This document shows positions 1 to 10,800 of a DNA stretch of 64,000 bases, piece by piece; position 1 is the first letter of the stretch, and every line of letters begins with the position of its first letter. The stretch is from assembly GCA_009823395.1 (NCBI GenBank), contig CM020508.1:3058015-3122014 (forward strand), written 5' to 3'. Under the pieces are notes generated by a model. It saw only the letters and a program-made list of their open reading frames with translations. It ran no database searches and was not told the origin of the DNA. A program made the position numbers and the translations under genes. The DNA is from Thamnaconus septentrionalis. Taxonomy: Eukaryota > Chordata > Actinopteri > Tetraodontiformes > Monacanthidae.

Positions 1-272
1 CAGCAAACAAGGTCAGACGGCCTTGAAGAATCTCCGGAAGAATCTGGGGATTCTTTTCTTTTTTTCCAGAGCAGCTTTTTTTTTAAAAAGCAGACTTTGA
101 GGTTTCTGTTAATCCAACATGTTTGCACGTTCCAGTGGGCGTGTTGTGACCTGCTAGACGTCACTCTACCACCCGTCCACCGGGGGGTGTGGGAATGGCT
201 TGGGTTGGTGAATCAAAGAGAAGGAACAATTACTACAATTTTGAACATTGTCCAAAAAAATAAATAAATCAC

Positions 273-508
273 CTGTTCTGCTCCTCCAGCTTGGCGAGCA
301 GCTCCACATCGTCGGGGCTGAGCAGCGGCGGCGAGGACGGCGAGAGGGCGGGCGAGGACAGCGACGTGGTGGACGAGGAGGTGGCGGTGGTCTGCAGGGA
401 CGTGGGCGTGGCCACCTGGCTAGCCATCTGACTGACCGTGTGGGACACCGAGTTCTTCACCCATGAGAGAGTAGAACTCAGCTTGCCAGCAACCTTGTCT
501 GTCGCCAC
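273..508 (-). CDS. evi5: EVI5 N-terminal coding exon (partial gene)
   Basis: This is a single internal exon of a gene that continues beyond the left edge. Read on the minus strand it starts after an AG acceptor at 510-509 and ends before a GT donor at 272-271. It encodes about 78 residues beginning VATDKVAGKLSSTLSWVKN and ending in LLAKLEEQNR, with a Ser/Thr/Pro-rich middle. This closely matches the segment of vertebrate EVI5 that precedes the TBC domain. EVI5 is known as a centrosomal and midbody TBC/Rab-GAP-type protein linked to Rab11 and cell-cycle control; the TBC and coiled-coil exons are not in this window. The neighbouring rpl5 and dipk1a genes reproduce the human EVI5-RPL5-DIPK1A order, which supports the call. 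The paralogue EVI5L is less likely given that synteny. The first exon was not found. Confidence 0.88.
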
Positions 509-546
509 CTGCAGGGCACGGACGGACGAGACGTCTGAGTTCAGTC

Positions 547-1002
547 GCGGTGTCGGTACAAAATCTGTCCGGCCTACGGAATGTGTCCGGGGTCTTACGG
601 CAACACTGTTAGGACAAACTACATGGCGGTCGAACAGACAGACAGACGGCAAATTTTGGTAGGGCAATATTTGGGAAGGAACAGATCTTTTGGGCCAGAC
701 AGTAATGAAAAATGAATGTGAGCTTAGATAGATGTAGCATTTTCAATCTATCTATCGTTCGTTCATTCTCCATCTACCTATCTATCGTTCGTTCGTAGTT
801 TGTCCCAATAGAGTTGCCGCATGCGACGCCGTCGACAATCGCCAAACCCCCGAACGGATCTCGTTGCCTTCCAGACACCGCTAAGCCGATGACAGTTTGC
901 CACGTCATTGAAATTGCCGGAAATGGCGACTGAAATGGCCGGGAAATGGTGGACCCCGGACAGATTCCGTAGGCCGGACAGATTTTGTACCTACAGCGGC
1001 GC
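547..1002. mobile_element. Fold-back DNA element (MITE) in evi5 intron 1
   Basis: Two long inverted arms flank this stretch. The left arm (about 547-593) reads GGTACAAAATCTGTCCGGCC followed by TACGGAAT, and the right arm (about 953-1002) carries the reverse complement with one or two differences. The complementarity resumes further in: the segment with ACGGCAAC and AGGACAAACTAC near 596-625 mirrors 790-823. The centre holds TCTA and GTTC short tandem repeats. There is no coding capacity, so it looks like a non-autonomous DNA transposon. The target duplication is unclear and I cannot assign a superfamily. Confidence 0.7.
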
Positions 1003-4000
1003 TTCGAAAGCAGAAAGAAAGACATTCTAGAATCCCCAGCAGGAACATTTGCGCGTCAAAGCAGCTCAACGTGGTTTGTTCTTAACAGCTACATCTGTTG
1101 CCACTGCCAGTTTTGTTAGAACTGCGAGATTTTACATTATATCTAGATGGTGTTTGTGCGCCGCGTATCCACCAAAACAAACCGGCTTCCTGCACTTCCT
1201 CAGCAGCCTCCAGTGTTGCAGAACTGACGTCGAGTTATCGGTTTTTCATAATTCATCAGCAGTTTTGGAAAGACTCCCTTTCGCTCCGAGCACAACGCAA
1301 GATCCTGGAATGACCTCAGATTATAAAGAGTTTTATCATTTAAAAGGCCTTCAAAAATGTAATTTTGCTTAAACTGTGAAAATAAAACCCAAGTTGACCC
1401 ACGCTCACATTACACGACAGACAACCAGTTGCATCCAGATGGATCAATCCACTGTGTGAGGATTTCTTGCAAAGACTTAAAAAACAGTCCTTGCATACAG
1501 TCACGTTTCATATTGCAGTAAAAGTACTAATAGGGAAAGAATGACACCATTATTGATTAACTTTTACCACATCAATTAGTTGAGATAATTGTTGAGTTGA
1601 GTTAATAATGTAGGTCAACAAATTTCTCATTTATTTTCTTTCTCAAGTGCACAAGTTGATGTGTTTTTGTCTCAAGATGTTGTAGCTCTCTTTTTTAGAA
1701 AAGATATACAATATACTTTGTCTTTTCTCATCAATGAGATACAATCGAAATCGTATTTCAGCGTTCACACGGTTCATCAACTGCAACAGCATTAAAGTGA
1801 CTTGAGATTCTGATTCCATGCCGGCTCAAATTTGATTCATATCATTGAGCGTTTTGAAGTTTGGAAATGCTGCCTTCAACTTTAAGGGAATATTCAGTCC
1901 TACCTGCTAAAGCAAATATTCCTCTCCATGACCGTAGCCAATACACCGCATGGCCAAAATCCAAAGTAGAAAAGTGCCTCAGAACGTCAAGAAACTATTC
2001 ACCATCGGAGAAGCATTTGATCCCGAAGTCAGTTTGTCTTTCGAACCTTTGACCGACGCAGTGGCGCCACTGCTCTGAAGTCATATGCTGATCATACTGA
2101 CGGAAGGAAGGGTCAAAGTGCTCCTGGTTTCTTCCAAGACTCCTGTCCAATCAGCATACACAGGAAGTGAATGTACATACACTCTGAGGAAGAAACAGTG
2201 ACGCAATAAAAAAAAAAAAAAAATGACCTCATACCTTGAGGAATAAAGCCACAGGATTCAGTTTGAAGCCGGTCATAACATGAGTCGGAATATAAAAAAA
2301 AAAAAAAAAAATCAATTGTTTGAAACGCTTCTGACTGCCGAGCCAAACTCATTAGGTCCAAAAGTTCTGCCAAAATAATCTAGAACAGGAAAAAGCACGA
2401 AGGTGCAGCGAGCTTTTATCGCACTATTGGAACCAACCTGCTAATCATGTATTCGGGTGTTGTTGTTTTTTTTAAAGCAATTCTTTATAACAACTTACAT
2501 TCTAACATCTGATAAGCTCAGTAAGAAAGAGGAAGGCGGCAGTAAAAGAAAGTGTGCACCCTGGGAGATCCGACCAACGTCCAAGTGGCCTGAAGACATT
2601 CCAGCTCTCCGCCTCGGCCAGCTGAAGCAGCAGCGCTTCCCTATAAATCCTGGATGCAGAGAGAGACCGTTTTTCTGCTTTTGTTTGCCAAAGAACTCGA
2701 AAAGGGGGCCGCCCCCCCCCACCGACCCACAAGATGCAGGACGCATAGCTAATGAAGCCCTCAGCGGGGCGAGAGAAAGGCCTCGGTGGAACTACTTCAA
2801 GCAGATTTTGGGGAAGTGAGAGAGAAAGAGAGAGACTCAGGGCGGAATGGAGAAGCGTTTATTTTTCTCAGAACGCAAAGAAACACTATGTATCAACTAT
2901 GACTAGCATAGTTTAATGAAAGTCACCATTGTCTAGGGTGAGAATAAGGCAGTTTTTTTTCCAAGTCATGTCCTCTTTGAGGTCAAGGGAGGGGAAAAAA
3001 AAAGAGCAAAACTATGCGGCCCTGCAGGAGACTGCGCAGCAACCTTGAGGGGAAAATAACATCCATGTGCAGCGTGAGGGTGTTAAAACACAGGCCTGAC
3101 TTACAATAACACACTCGCACCGAGGACGGGGAGCCTTTCACTGCACACACACACTGGCAGGAGGCTCAGGATTTTCTGAGTACAGTCGGGCTTTCAATGG
3201 CCAGCGCCCAGGGCGACTCTTTGCCGCGGAGCCACACAATGGCTGCGGCGACAATCGCAGCAGGCTGACGTTTTAGAAACTTGGCAACGGCGGGTCGCCG
3301 CCGCGGAGGGCCGAGGGAACGGTTCACTCAACCGAGATCTCCGCTCCTGGCTACTTTGTTATATTTAGGACGGACATAATCCTGGTTTTGGTCTCCGTGT
3401 GAGGCGAATCCTCTGAGAATTCACAGAGAGAAAAAAAAACACACTCGCTAATCAGGCACATTTCCATCAAGCGAATGAAGCGCATAAACTACACCAGTTC
3501 CAGCGGATGATGTCGGCGTGAGCAACGTGCCATCATATGGCTATAATAAGAAGTTGAGCTCGACAAAAACAGAAACCAAAACAAGTTGTCGCTCCGGCAA
3601 CACGGAGGGTCCGCATTACAGGCGGGAGTTAGTCCCATAATGTCATGTTTTTAAAATCACGGCTGAGGTGGAGGAGTATTTGCATCTCCCTTTATCGGCT
3701 CACTTGTGCCCGTTGTTGCCGCCAGGTGCGCCCACGCCGCAAGGAAATCGCAAGGTCAACACGAAGTCTGAGCTCAGTGTTTGTCATGTTACAACTTATT
3801 TAGCAAACGTGTATCCATTGTCGGGCGGAACGCGCAAAAGAACAGGGAGGCGGTAACGCATCGCTAGCCGTACTCCTCCACGCTAGCTAGTGATCGGAGC
3901 GGGAAATTGGGTTTCATCTTAAAAAAAAAAACGTGTGTATGCGTTGGTGCATTTACTTTAAAGTTCCCCTACGCCTCAGTTTTTAAATAGTTTACCTCCG

Positions 4001-5870
4001 TCACCCACGCTACACCTTCTCCACGCTTTTTTCCGAGGTATTTGGCCCCTCTGGCTCCTCCCACGCGCAACACCAACGTGATGGGGAGCGAAATCAAGAA
4101 GCACGACGCCTTATCATTATCTCCCTGCCTCTGTACGCAGTGTTCCCTCCAGTCTCCGCGCCTGCAGGTCAGGGTAAGGTTCCCGAGGCTCTCCAATCTC
4201 AGCCGCAACAAGCTGGGACCTGCGGGTCCCATGACGTCACGGCTACGCCGGCCCGCTGCAGACTTAAGTCGCTGACTAACAAAAAGAAGGCGCCGAGTAC
4301 AACTGGCGAATAGAATCTGAACATAAAGCAAGCAGGAAACTCGTTTTTGTCGACGACTGCAAAATCAGGGAGGTTCAACGTTACATGGCTCGTACGATCA
4401 TCTGGCTGAAGTTCTCTGATTTCTGTGTAGCCTCTGAGGGAGTTTCTGTTGAAAGTAAGACAATGGAGCAGCAACGTGTAAATGAAAACCCAGTCCGGAG
4501 ACCTGGTTTTTGGATCTTGAGCATTTTTTCTAAATTGTTATTTCACAGGAAAGTCAAATTGCAGTTGAATTGTGGGTTACATTCAGAAGGAGAAGGCTTT
4601 TATTTCTCCCACATTGGAGAAATTGCGGAGGGAGCCTTACTTATTTTGCGGTTAGAAATAATCTGCTCGATTTCAGAATAATCCTCATTTTATCCTCAGT
4701 TGACAGGATCAACATGTTTACATGCATCCATCCGTGATCACCTGGATTTCCGCAGTCGTCTCTGAGGGCATTTGTACCCTTATCCCGTCCAACATGCACC
4801 AGACCGATGAAGTTATGGGACTGAAGGAAGTGGGGAAAGTTGTCAAACACATGTGGCAGTCGGGACCCCTTTTTTGGGGGGGGGCTTTGAAATCAGTCGA
4901 CTCGGTCTGGTCAAAGGCTCGGCTTCACACCGAAACCCCGTCGACCATTGCTGGTTTAGAGACAGGAGTGTTTCAAAAAAAAAAAAAAAAAAGCACCGAC
5001 CGACGACTCGAGGAAAAGCCTCTGTCCTTTTACGGCTCGCCGGTGTTGTGAATGAGAGCTGAAATGGAGCTGTAGCATCAAATGCAACAGCCTGCTCGCT
5101 CTCCTTCCCGGACAGAGAGAGAGGGGGGGGACTCCCATGTCGGCGGGCTGTTCGCATCGTTACATGGCTGGAAAAGAATCCTTCCGCAAATTACAACGTC
5201 TGGAGTCAACTCGTCAGTCGTTTTCAGACGATGCTCGCAGACCTTCGGGGTGGGGGGGAAAGCCCACCAAGCCTCGGCTGTCTTGTGTTATTCCCCCCCA
5301 CCGCACAAAATGTTCAGTGACAGCACTTTGGCGAGCCGTTGCTAACAAGCTAACGCTGCGCGGACGCTGAAGTTCAACTGGGACACCGCTTGCGCACAGC
5401 AAATATTGTTTTCTTTATGTGACGTCGTAAAACCAAGTTGATAAGAAGCCGCGCGGCGTAAGAAAGTCCAAGTCGATTTGTGACGAGCTTTCGGTCGCCA
5501 GCAATTAAACACGGGCCCCGTCATAATCACAACACCGACGACAACAACAACAAGGACATCTCTTATACCTTGGAGGGATTTCGAGGAGCAGCGGCCAATG
5601 TCGTCCGCTTCTTCCCATGCACGAACAAGTGGTCCCACCGTGGCGAGGAAAACTGCGGCTTCCCAGAGCGCCGTGGCCGCACACATGAGCTAGTTTTTCC
5701 GACTTAGCATAGCTGGGATGTCACTCTGGAGCTCGGCAGTGTGTAGCCAGTTCCCATTGACTGCCCGGGTCCAGCCCATGCAAGCCGCCTCATACGTGTA
5801 ACACAAGCGTCTGCAGCAGCGATCGGACAGACTGCGGCGGCCTACAAGTACTATAGCGGGTATTTACATC
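1003..5870. other. evi5 intron 1 / 5' region without recognised exons
   Basis: This stretch lies between the recognised evi5 exon and its likely promoter. All open frames here are short, unrelated to any family I recognise, and often run through A-, G- or C-homopolymers (for example 2208-2223, 2293-2310 and 4974-4992). The DNA is AT-rich at 1.4-2.5 kb and becomes CpG-rich at about 3.2-5.7 kb. The first evi5 exon, which in mammals codes for only a few residues, should lie here but could not be located. Confidence 0.5.
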
Positions 5871-5874
5871 CCAG

Positions 5875-5935
5875 GGAGCATGCGCCGACAGCTCAAAACA
5901 GAGGCAACGTCGCCATCTGGCGTTCAAGCGGTGGA
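5875..5935 (-). promoter_or_regulatory. Probable evi5 core promoter (YY1 and NRF1 sites)
   Basis: On the minus strand a YY1-like site, CAGATGGCGACGTTG, is followed about 25 bases downstream by GGCGCATGC, which matches an NRF1 half-site. Both motifs typically sit close to the start site of CpG-type housekeeping promoters. The location, upstream of the evi5 exon and pointing towards it, fits evi5. The start site itself cannot be fixed from sequence alone. Confidence 0.4.
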
Positions 5936-5959
5936 ACTGCCGTTGACCCGCCGGCTCCC

Positions 5960-7050
5960 CGGTTCAAATGCCGAGTGGAAATGGTGTTTCCAAAAATATG
6001 ACGAACAGGAGGCAGAATCTTTTTGAAGCAGAACCAGAGATTATGATGTATTATCCCTAATACGTTTTGGGAAACAGCGATCGTGCCCAGAGAGTCATCA
6101 AAATAACAACAATAGTGTTTTTTTAATCCACTTAAGATGGATAAATCAGTTTTTTAGAAATCAGAATCTATTCTCTAAACTCAAGTTTACAACTTTCCAC
6201 TTTCACGTGTTCACAAATCAAGAGGAGCTTTATCAGAGGCATTAAATAAGTGAAGCATGTGTGATGCTCAAACAGTTTTTTCTTTGTTTTTTCTTGGCGT
6301 GACCTAAATGCATTACATCAGAAAGAGACTCTTCAGATTATTTTAGAGTCACATGTGACATTGAGTTTGAATCCAATCCACCAAAAACTCACCTAAAAGG
6401 TTCTCTGGCAGGAAGGAACTGCTTCAGTGGCAGCACACCGGAGGTTTTAGCACTGATGTCACAGGGTGGTTTCTCTTAAGGCTTCATCGTGGATCCAGAG
6501 CACACCATTAATCCATTTTGGAAATCAGTATTATGAAACAAGGCATAGTCCTCACAGAAGGAAAGTATCAGTCGAAATCCATTTTTCAAAAAAACCTGTG
6601 CCGGGTCTACGGAGGACAAACTTGACTTGCCGGCATAGCTGCACCTGGTAGACTCACACATTAGGCGTTCACAAGGCAAGGCCATTTAATAGAAACTCAC
6701 AATCCTGTCGCCACATCAGAGCAAATGTGACGAAACACGAACATAGACTCACATACCTGACAGGCATAAAACCCACTTTTCAGGTTTCACATGAGAGCGG
6801 TGACGCATGTCCTTTGTCCCGCCTCAGACACTCCTCCGTGGAGCTCAAAGGATGCTGACGTGACGTCGAGGCCCAGACGTGGCAACACTGTGCACGTTAC
6901 GTTGTGATTGTCGCACAAATCCCCCCACCCCAGTCAGGCTGTCAGATATAAATAACTGCATTGCATATTCGCTGCTCTCAGGCTTTCAGCTTTTCAGGAA
7001 TAATTTCCGCAAATGTAGAGCATGTGGCTGCTGCATCAGTTATTACTTCG
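5960..7050. other. Intergenic between evi5 promoter and rpl5
   Basis: No coding exon or RNA gene is visible. Open frames are shorter than 75 codons and show no family resemblance. The stretch is moderately AT-rich and holds scattered TGATGTCA-type repeat fragments (near 6455). Confidence 0.5.
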
Positions 7051-7062
7051 AGGTCCTATTGT

Positions 7063-7186
7063 CCCTGCGATGAACTGGCGACTTGTCCAGGGTGTACCCT
7101 GCCTTCGCCTTAAGACAGCTGGGATAGGCTCCAGCAGACCCCCGTGACCCTGAATAGGAATAAGCGGGTATAGAAGATGAATGAAT
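7063..7186 (+). mobile_element. 5'-truncated LINE/SINE 3' end, copy A
   Basis: The sequence contains the fish repeat body GCGATGAACTGGCGACTTGT and CAGCTGGGATAGGCTCCAGC, then GCGGGTATAGAAGATG and an ATGA tail. It is flanked by an exact 11 bp direct repeat, GGTCCTATTGT, at 7052-7062 and 7187-7197. A truncated 5' end, a short-repeat tail and a target-site duplication are the marks of target-primed reverse transcription. The body resembles the 3' part of L2-like fish LINEs or their dependent SINEs; family naming is from memory. Confidence 0.8.
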
Positions 7187-7501
7187 GGTCCTATTGTATC
7201 ATTGCATTGTTTGCTGAAACGCTCGTATCTCCAGTCTACACACTCTACACTCCACTCTTCACACTGTATGCATCAAGCACTCGGATGAGTCCATATTTTA
7301 AAACATTGTGTAAATAAAGTATTGAATATTAGAACGCATTGTCTGAGAGAGAACTTATTCATTATGCATGAATGGGGTGATTAAAGGTGCAGTGATTAAT
7401 TGATGCTGCTGGTTGCAGTGCTCTTATGGTAATGTAGGTGGCACTGTAGTGCAAATCCCATTCCTAGACCAGGGGCCTTCCTGTTTAGAGTTTGCATGTT
7501 C

Positions 7502-7504
<3 letters not shown>

Positions 7505-7539
<35 letters not shown>
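7505..7539. repeat. (GT)n microsatellite
   Basis: A pure GT dinucleotide run lies about 200 bp upstream of the rpl5 promoter. Confidence 0.95.
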
Positions 7540-7540
<1 letters not shown>

Positions 7541-7580
7541 CTGTTAGGCTAATGAACAGCGCCCTTCAGTAGGAAGAAAA

Positions 7581-7662
7581 TGTATAAATATATATAAAAT
7601 ATAAATAGTATATTTTTTATACTAATATAATATATTATAATATAATATAATATAATATTTGT
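7581..7662. repeat. AT-rich ATATAATAT low-complexity tract
   Basis: This is almost pure A/T, with reiterated TATAATA units. It lies about 100 bp upstream of the rpl5 start site and is probably simple-sequence DNA rather than a TATA box. Confidence 0.85.
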
Positions 7663-7753
7663 AGGAAGATATGGTGTTTTACCGCCCCGACTCGATAAGG
7701 GGCAGTGTGGTGAATGGCCTCGCAGAGGCTCATCCTGTGACTCGCTATTTACG

Positions 7754-7786
7754 GCGCATGCGCATGCGGTTCTTCCTTTTTCCAGT
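7754..7786 (+). promoter_or_regulatory. rpl5 core promoter with NRF1 sites and 5' TOP start
   Basis: GCGCATGCGCATGCG at 7754-7768 is a double, palindromic NRF1-type site. It is followed at once by TTCTTCCTTTTTCC at 7770-7782, the C-led pyrimidine tract at which ribosomal-protein mRNAs start. Transcription therefore probably begins at a C near 7772-7775, giving a 5' UTR of about 75-80 nt before the ATG at 7853. A TOP leader predicts mTOR-dependent translational control, as known for this gene class. Confidence 0.7.
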
Positions 7787-7852
7787 GCAGCGGAGTCAAT
7801 CCCCAGTCACTGGCTCCGGGCTCCTTTCCAAAGGAGACAAAAAGACTGCAAA

Positions 7853-10800
7853 ATGGTTCGTAATTTGTCCCAATATGTGCCTTGATGCAAACCTAAGACA
7901 TGCAGGCGGTGCTGTGTTGTGTCCGACGTGCGAAACATTCTCCTGGCGTTCAGATGAAGTTAGATTGAGAGCTGCTAACGCTCGCCCGAGTCTCTCTAAA
8001 CGTGGCCTAAAGACCAAGTGCCCACACTCACCGCTGTATTTAGCCTTCGGGCTGCCTGACGATATTTCTAAAAGTTTGTTTGCACGTCCCTCTCCCTTGA
8101 TTTGACATATTTTAACTTTGTCCTCGGCGTGCTTGCTTACGTCGGAAGGCCACTTAGCAAATATGCTAACTACTCCGCGGCTACTCAATGAAGTTAGCGT
8201 GCTAATGCTAGCCGTTCCTTTTTGACACACTGACAGCCGCACTATTACCTTCACGTAACTCCATAATAAGTCCAGAGGTTGAATTCTGCTGTGTGACTTG
8301 TCCCACACTCTCTGGTAAAGTCAGTCTGTTTTATTTTTTTCACCAGGGTTTTGTAAAAGTGGTAAAGAACAAGGCCTACTTCAAGAGGTACCAGGTCAAA
8401 TTCAGGAGGAGGAGAGGTGAGAGACACTGCTCATCCATTCCACTTCACACCTGGGTGGCTTTTACTCTTGTTTTAATTAACCGCCAAGCGTTTTCTTCCT
8501 TCCAGAGGGAAAGACCGACTTCTTTGCTCGTAAGCGCCTTGTGGTTCAAGATAAGAACAAGTACAACACACCTAAGTACAGGATGATTGTCCGCTTCTCC
8601 AACCGGGACATTGTCTGCCAGGTGAGCCTCTTGTTGGGACCAATGAGAACGGAGGTCCTCGGTCTCCACCCGTTAGATATTTGCCACCGCTGCTGTTTTT
8701 GGACCACGTGATGAACTTTCGTTTCCCTCGTTGTTGTGTTGCAGATCGCCTATGCCAAGATCGAGGGTGACATGATCGTGTGTGCGGCCTACTCACACGA
8801 GCTGCCCAAGTACGGCATCTCTGTGGGCTTGACCAACTACGCAGCAGCCTACTGCACTGGTCTGCTGCTCGCCCGCAGAGTACGTCCAAACTGAGCTGGT
8901 GTGTTTTTTACAGTTTTGCCGGCTCTTTCCTTCAGAGGCGATGTCGCTTTGTCTCCGCAGCTCCTGAACAAGTTTGGCCTGGACAAGGTGTACGAGGGCC
9001 AGGTGGAGGTGACGGGCGACGAGTTCAATGTGGAGAGCATTGACGGCCAGCCTGGCGCTTTCACCTGCTACCTGGACGCCGGCCTCGCCAGAACCACCAC
9101 AGGCAACAAGGTGTTCGGTGCCCTGAAGGGAGCCGTTGACGGCGGCCTGTCCATCCCTCACAGGTACTTTCCCCTCTTGGTGTCACACATGTTGAGCGTC
9201 TGGGTAAAGCACTACATAGTTGTGTGAGGGGAAGTGTGAAGGGATCGTTCAGTGGGTTTGGTGAGACACTTGGTCCGACCTGATATCTCACTTGGACAGA
9301 AATGTTTCCCATTTTCATTAAAACATCTGTAAGTGTTTGTTGTATTGTCTACATTTCCAACACTTCATGTGCACGTGAAGCCATCGCTAGCGACTACTAC
9401 TGCACAACTGTAGTTCTACCTGGTTGTCTTCATAAGTTAGCCTGCTACTAGTTGTGTTACTCCAAAGGCCTGCTACTGTGAAGTACAAATTCATTCATTC
9501 ATTCATTCATTCATTCATTCATTCATCTTCCATACCCGCTTCTTCCCGAGCTCAGGGTCACGGGGGTCTGCTGGAGCCTATCCCAGCTGTGATAGGGCGA
9601 AGGCAGGGTACACCCTGGACAAGTCGCCAGTTCATCGTAGGGCCACATGGAGACAAACGACCATTCACACTCACATGCACACCTACGGACAATTTAGAAT
9701 GTTCAATTGCATGCATGTTTTTGGAGTGTGGGAGGAAGCCGGAGAACCCGGAGAGAACCCACGCATCCACAGGGAGAACATGCAAACTCCACACAGAAAG
9801 GCCCCAGGCCTGGAATCGAACGCCCGACCTGCTTATTGTGAGGCGGCAGCGCTAACCACTGCGCCACCGTGTCGCCTGAAGTACAACTTGTGTATCTGAA
9901 TTTGCAGATTTGGTCAACTGTGTCAAATTAATGAGTTGTTGATCAAGCAGTAACTAGTTGTTTGTCAGTGGCCGCCTCCCAAGAAGTCTTCATAACTCTG
10001 ATAGGTTGGGATTGGCTACAGAGTCTCTGCCTGACCGCACGTGTTGAAGTTGTAAATGTGTTTTGTGCAGTGGCCCCATGCTGATATTTGGTCGGCAGGT
10101 TACAAAGTCGCGGCCGCCGGTTTCATTTTCTAGGTCACAACAGATGATGAAATTTAATGAATTCATTCTCTTGATTTGTGGGGACGAGAAACGTTAACAG
10201 ATGCACAACAAAAATGAAGGAAAAGTCACATTAGACATGTAGTCGCGTCCATTTCCTGCAGTATCTGCCAGTGTTTATCACAATCAGCAGTCACGCTAAT
10301 AACGTCCCAGCGTCCCAGTTTGACTTGCGCTGGATGGTTAGTGCTGTCTGCAGCCCTGATGTCGTTTTTAAGCACATGGAAGAATATTCATAGACATAAG
10401 ACACTCGTTCTCACAAGTGCAGTGTAGCCGAGCTGTCTGTAGCATTTATACTTGCACGCTGGTGTGACAACGTGCTTGACAGTTGTACTTTGAACAACAC
10501 CAGTTGGCAGGAGGAGATATGTTTGTGATGAAGCCATAACCGTTTCTCCGGACATGTGCAGCAAACAGGCTGTTGTTGGTGGTTCAGTGCTGAGGCTCAA
10601 ATCAGGCTTCAGAGTTCTCTCACTACCAGGCTGGCTCTTGAATTTGCTCAAACTGTGGAAAGATGACGGTACTGAACAGTCAGTCGACAACATACCCAGC
10701 TGGTTTTTATAATTTTAACCAAACATCCTGCCTCTCTCCCCCCTCAGCACCAAGCGTTTCCCCGGCTACGATCCCGAGAGCAAAGAGTTTAACGCTGAGG

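Noticed and set aside
2457..2819. 120-codon plus-strand frame
   Set aside because: No recognised homology, crosses C- and A-runs, and lies within the presumed evi5 intron 1; nothing supports splicing or a promoter.
5720..5850. Short minus-strand ORF beginning MGWTRAVNGN as evi5 exon 1
   Set aside because: It shows no resemblance to the evi5 N-terminus and lacks a good donor in the right phase.
7855..7880. Similarity of GTTCGTAATTTGTCCCAATA at the rpl5 intron 1 start to the fold-back element near 790
   Set aside because: Only about 20 bases match and no further inverted-arm sequence follows, so chance or an untraceable remnant.
9454..9899. 133-codon frame with [10 protein letters not shown] and zinc-finger-like Cys/His
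   Set aside because: It runs through the LINE tail copy B inside rpl5 intron 5 and ends at the target duplication.
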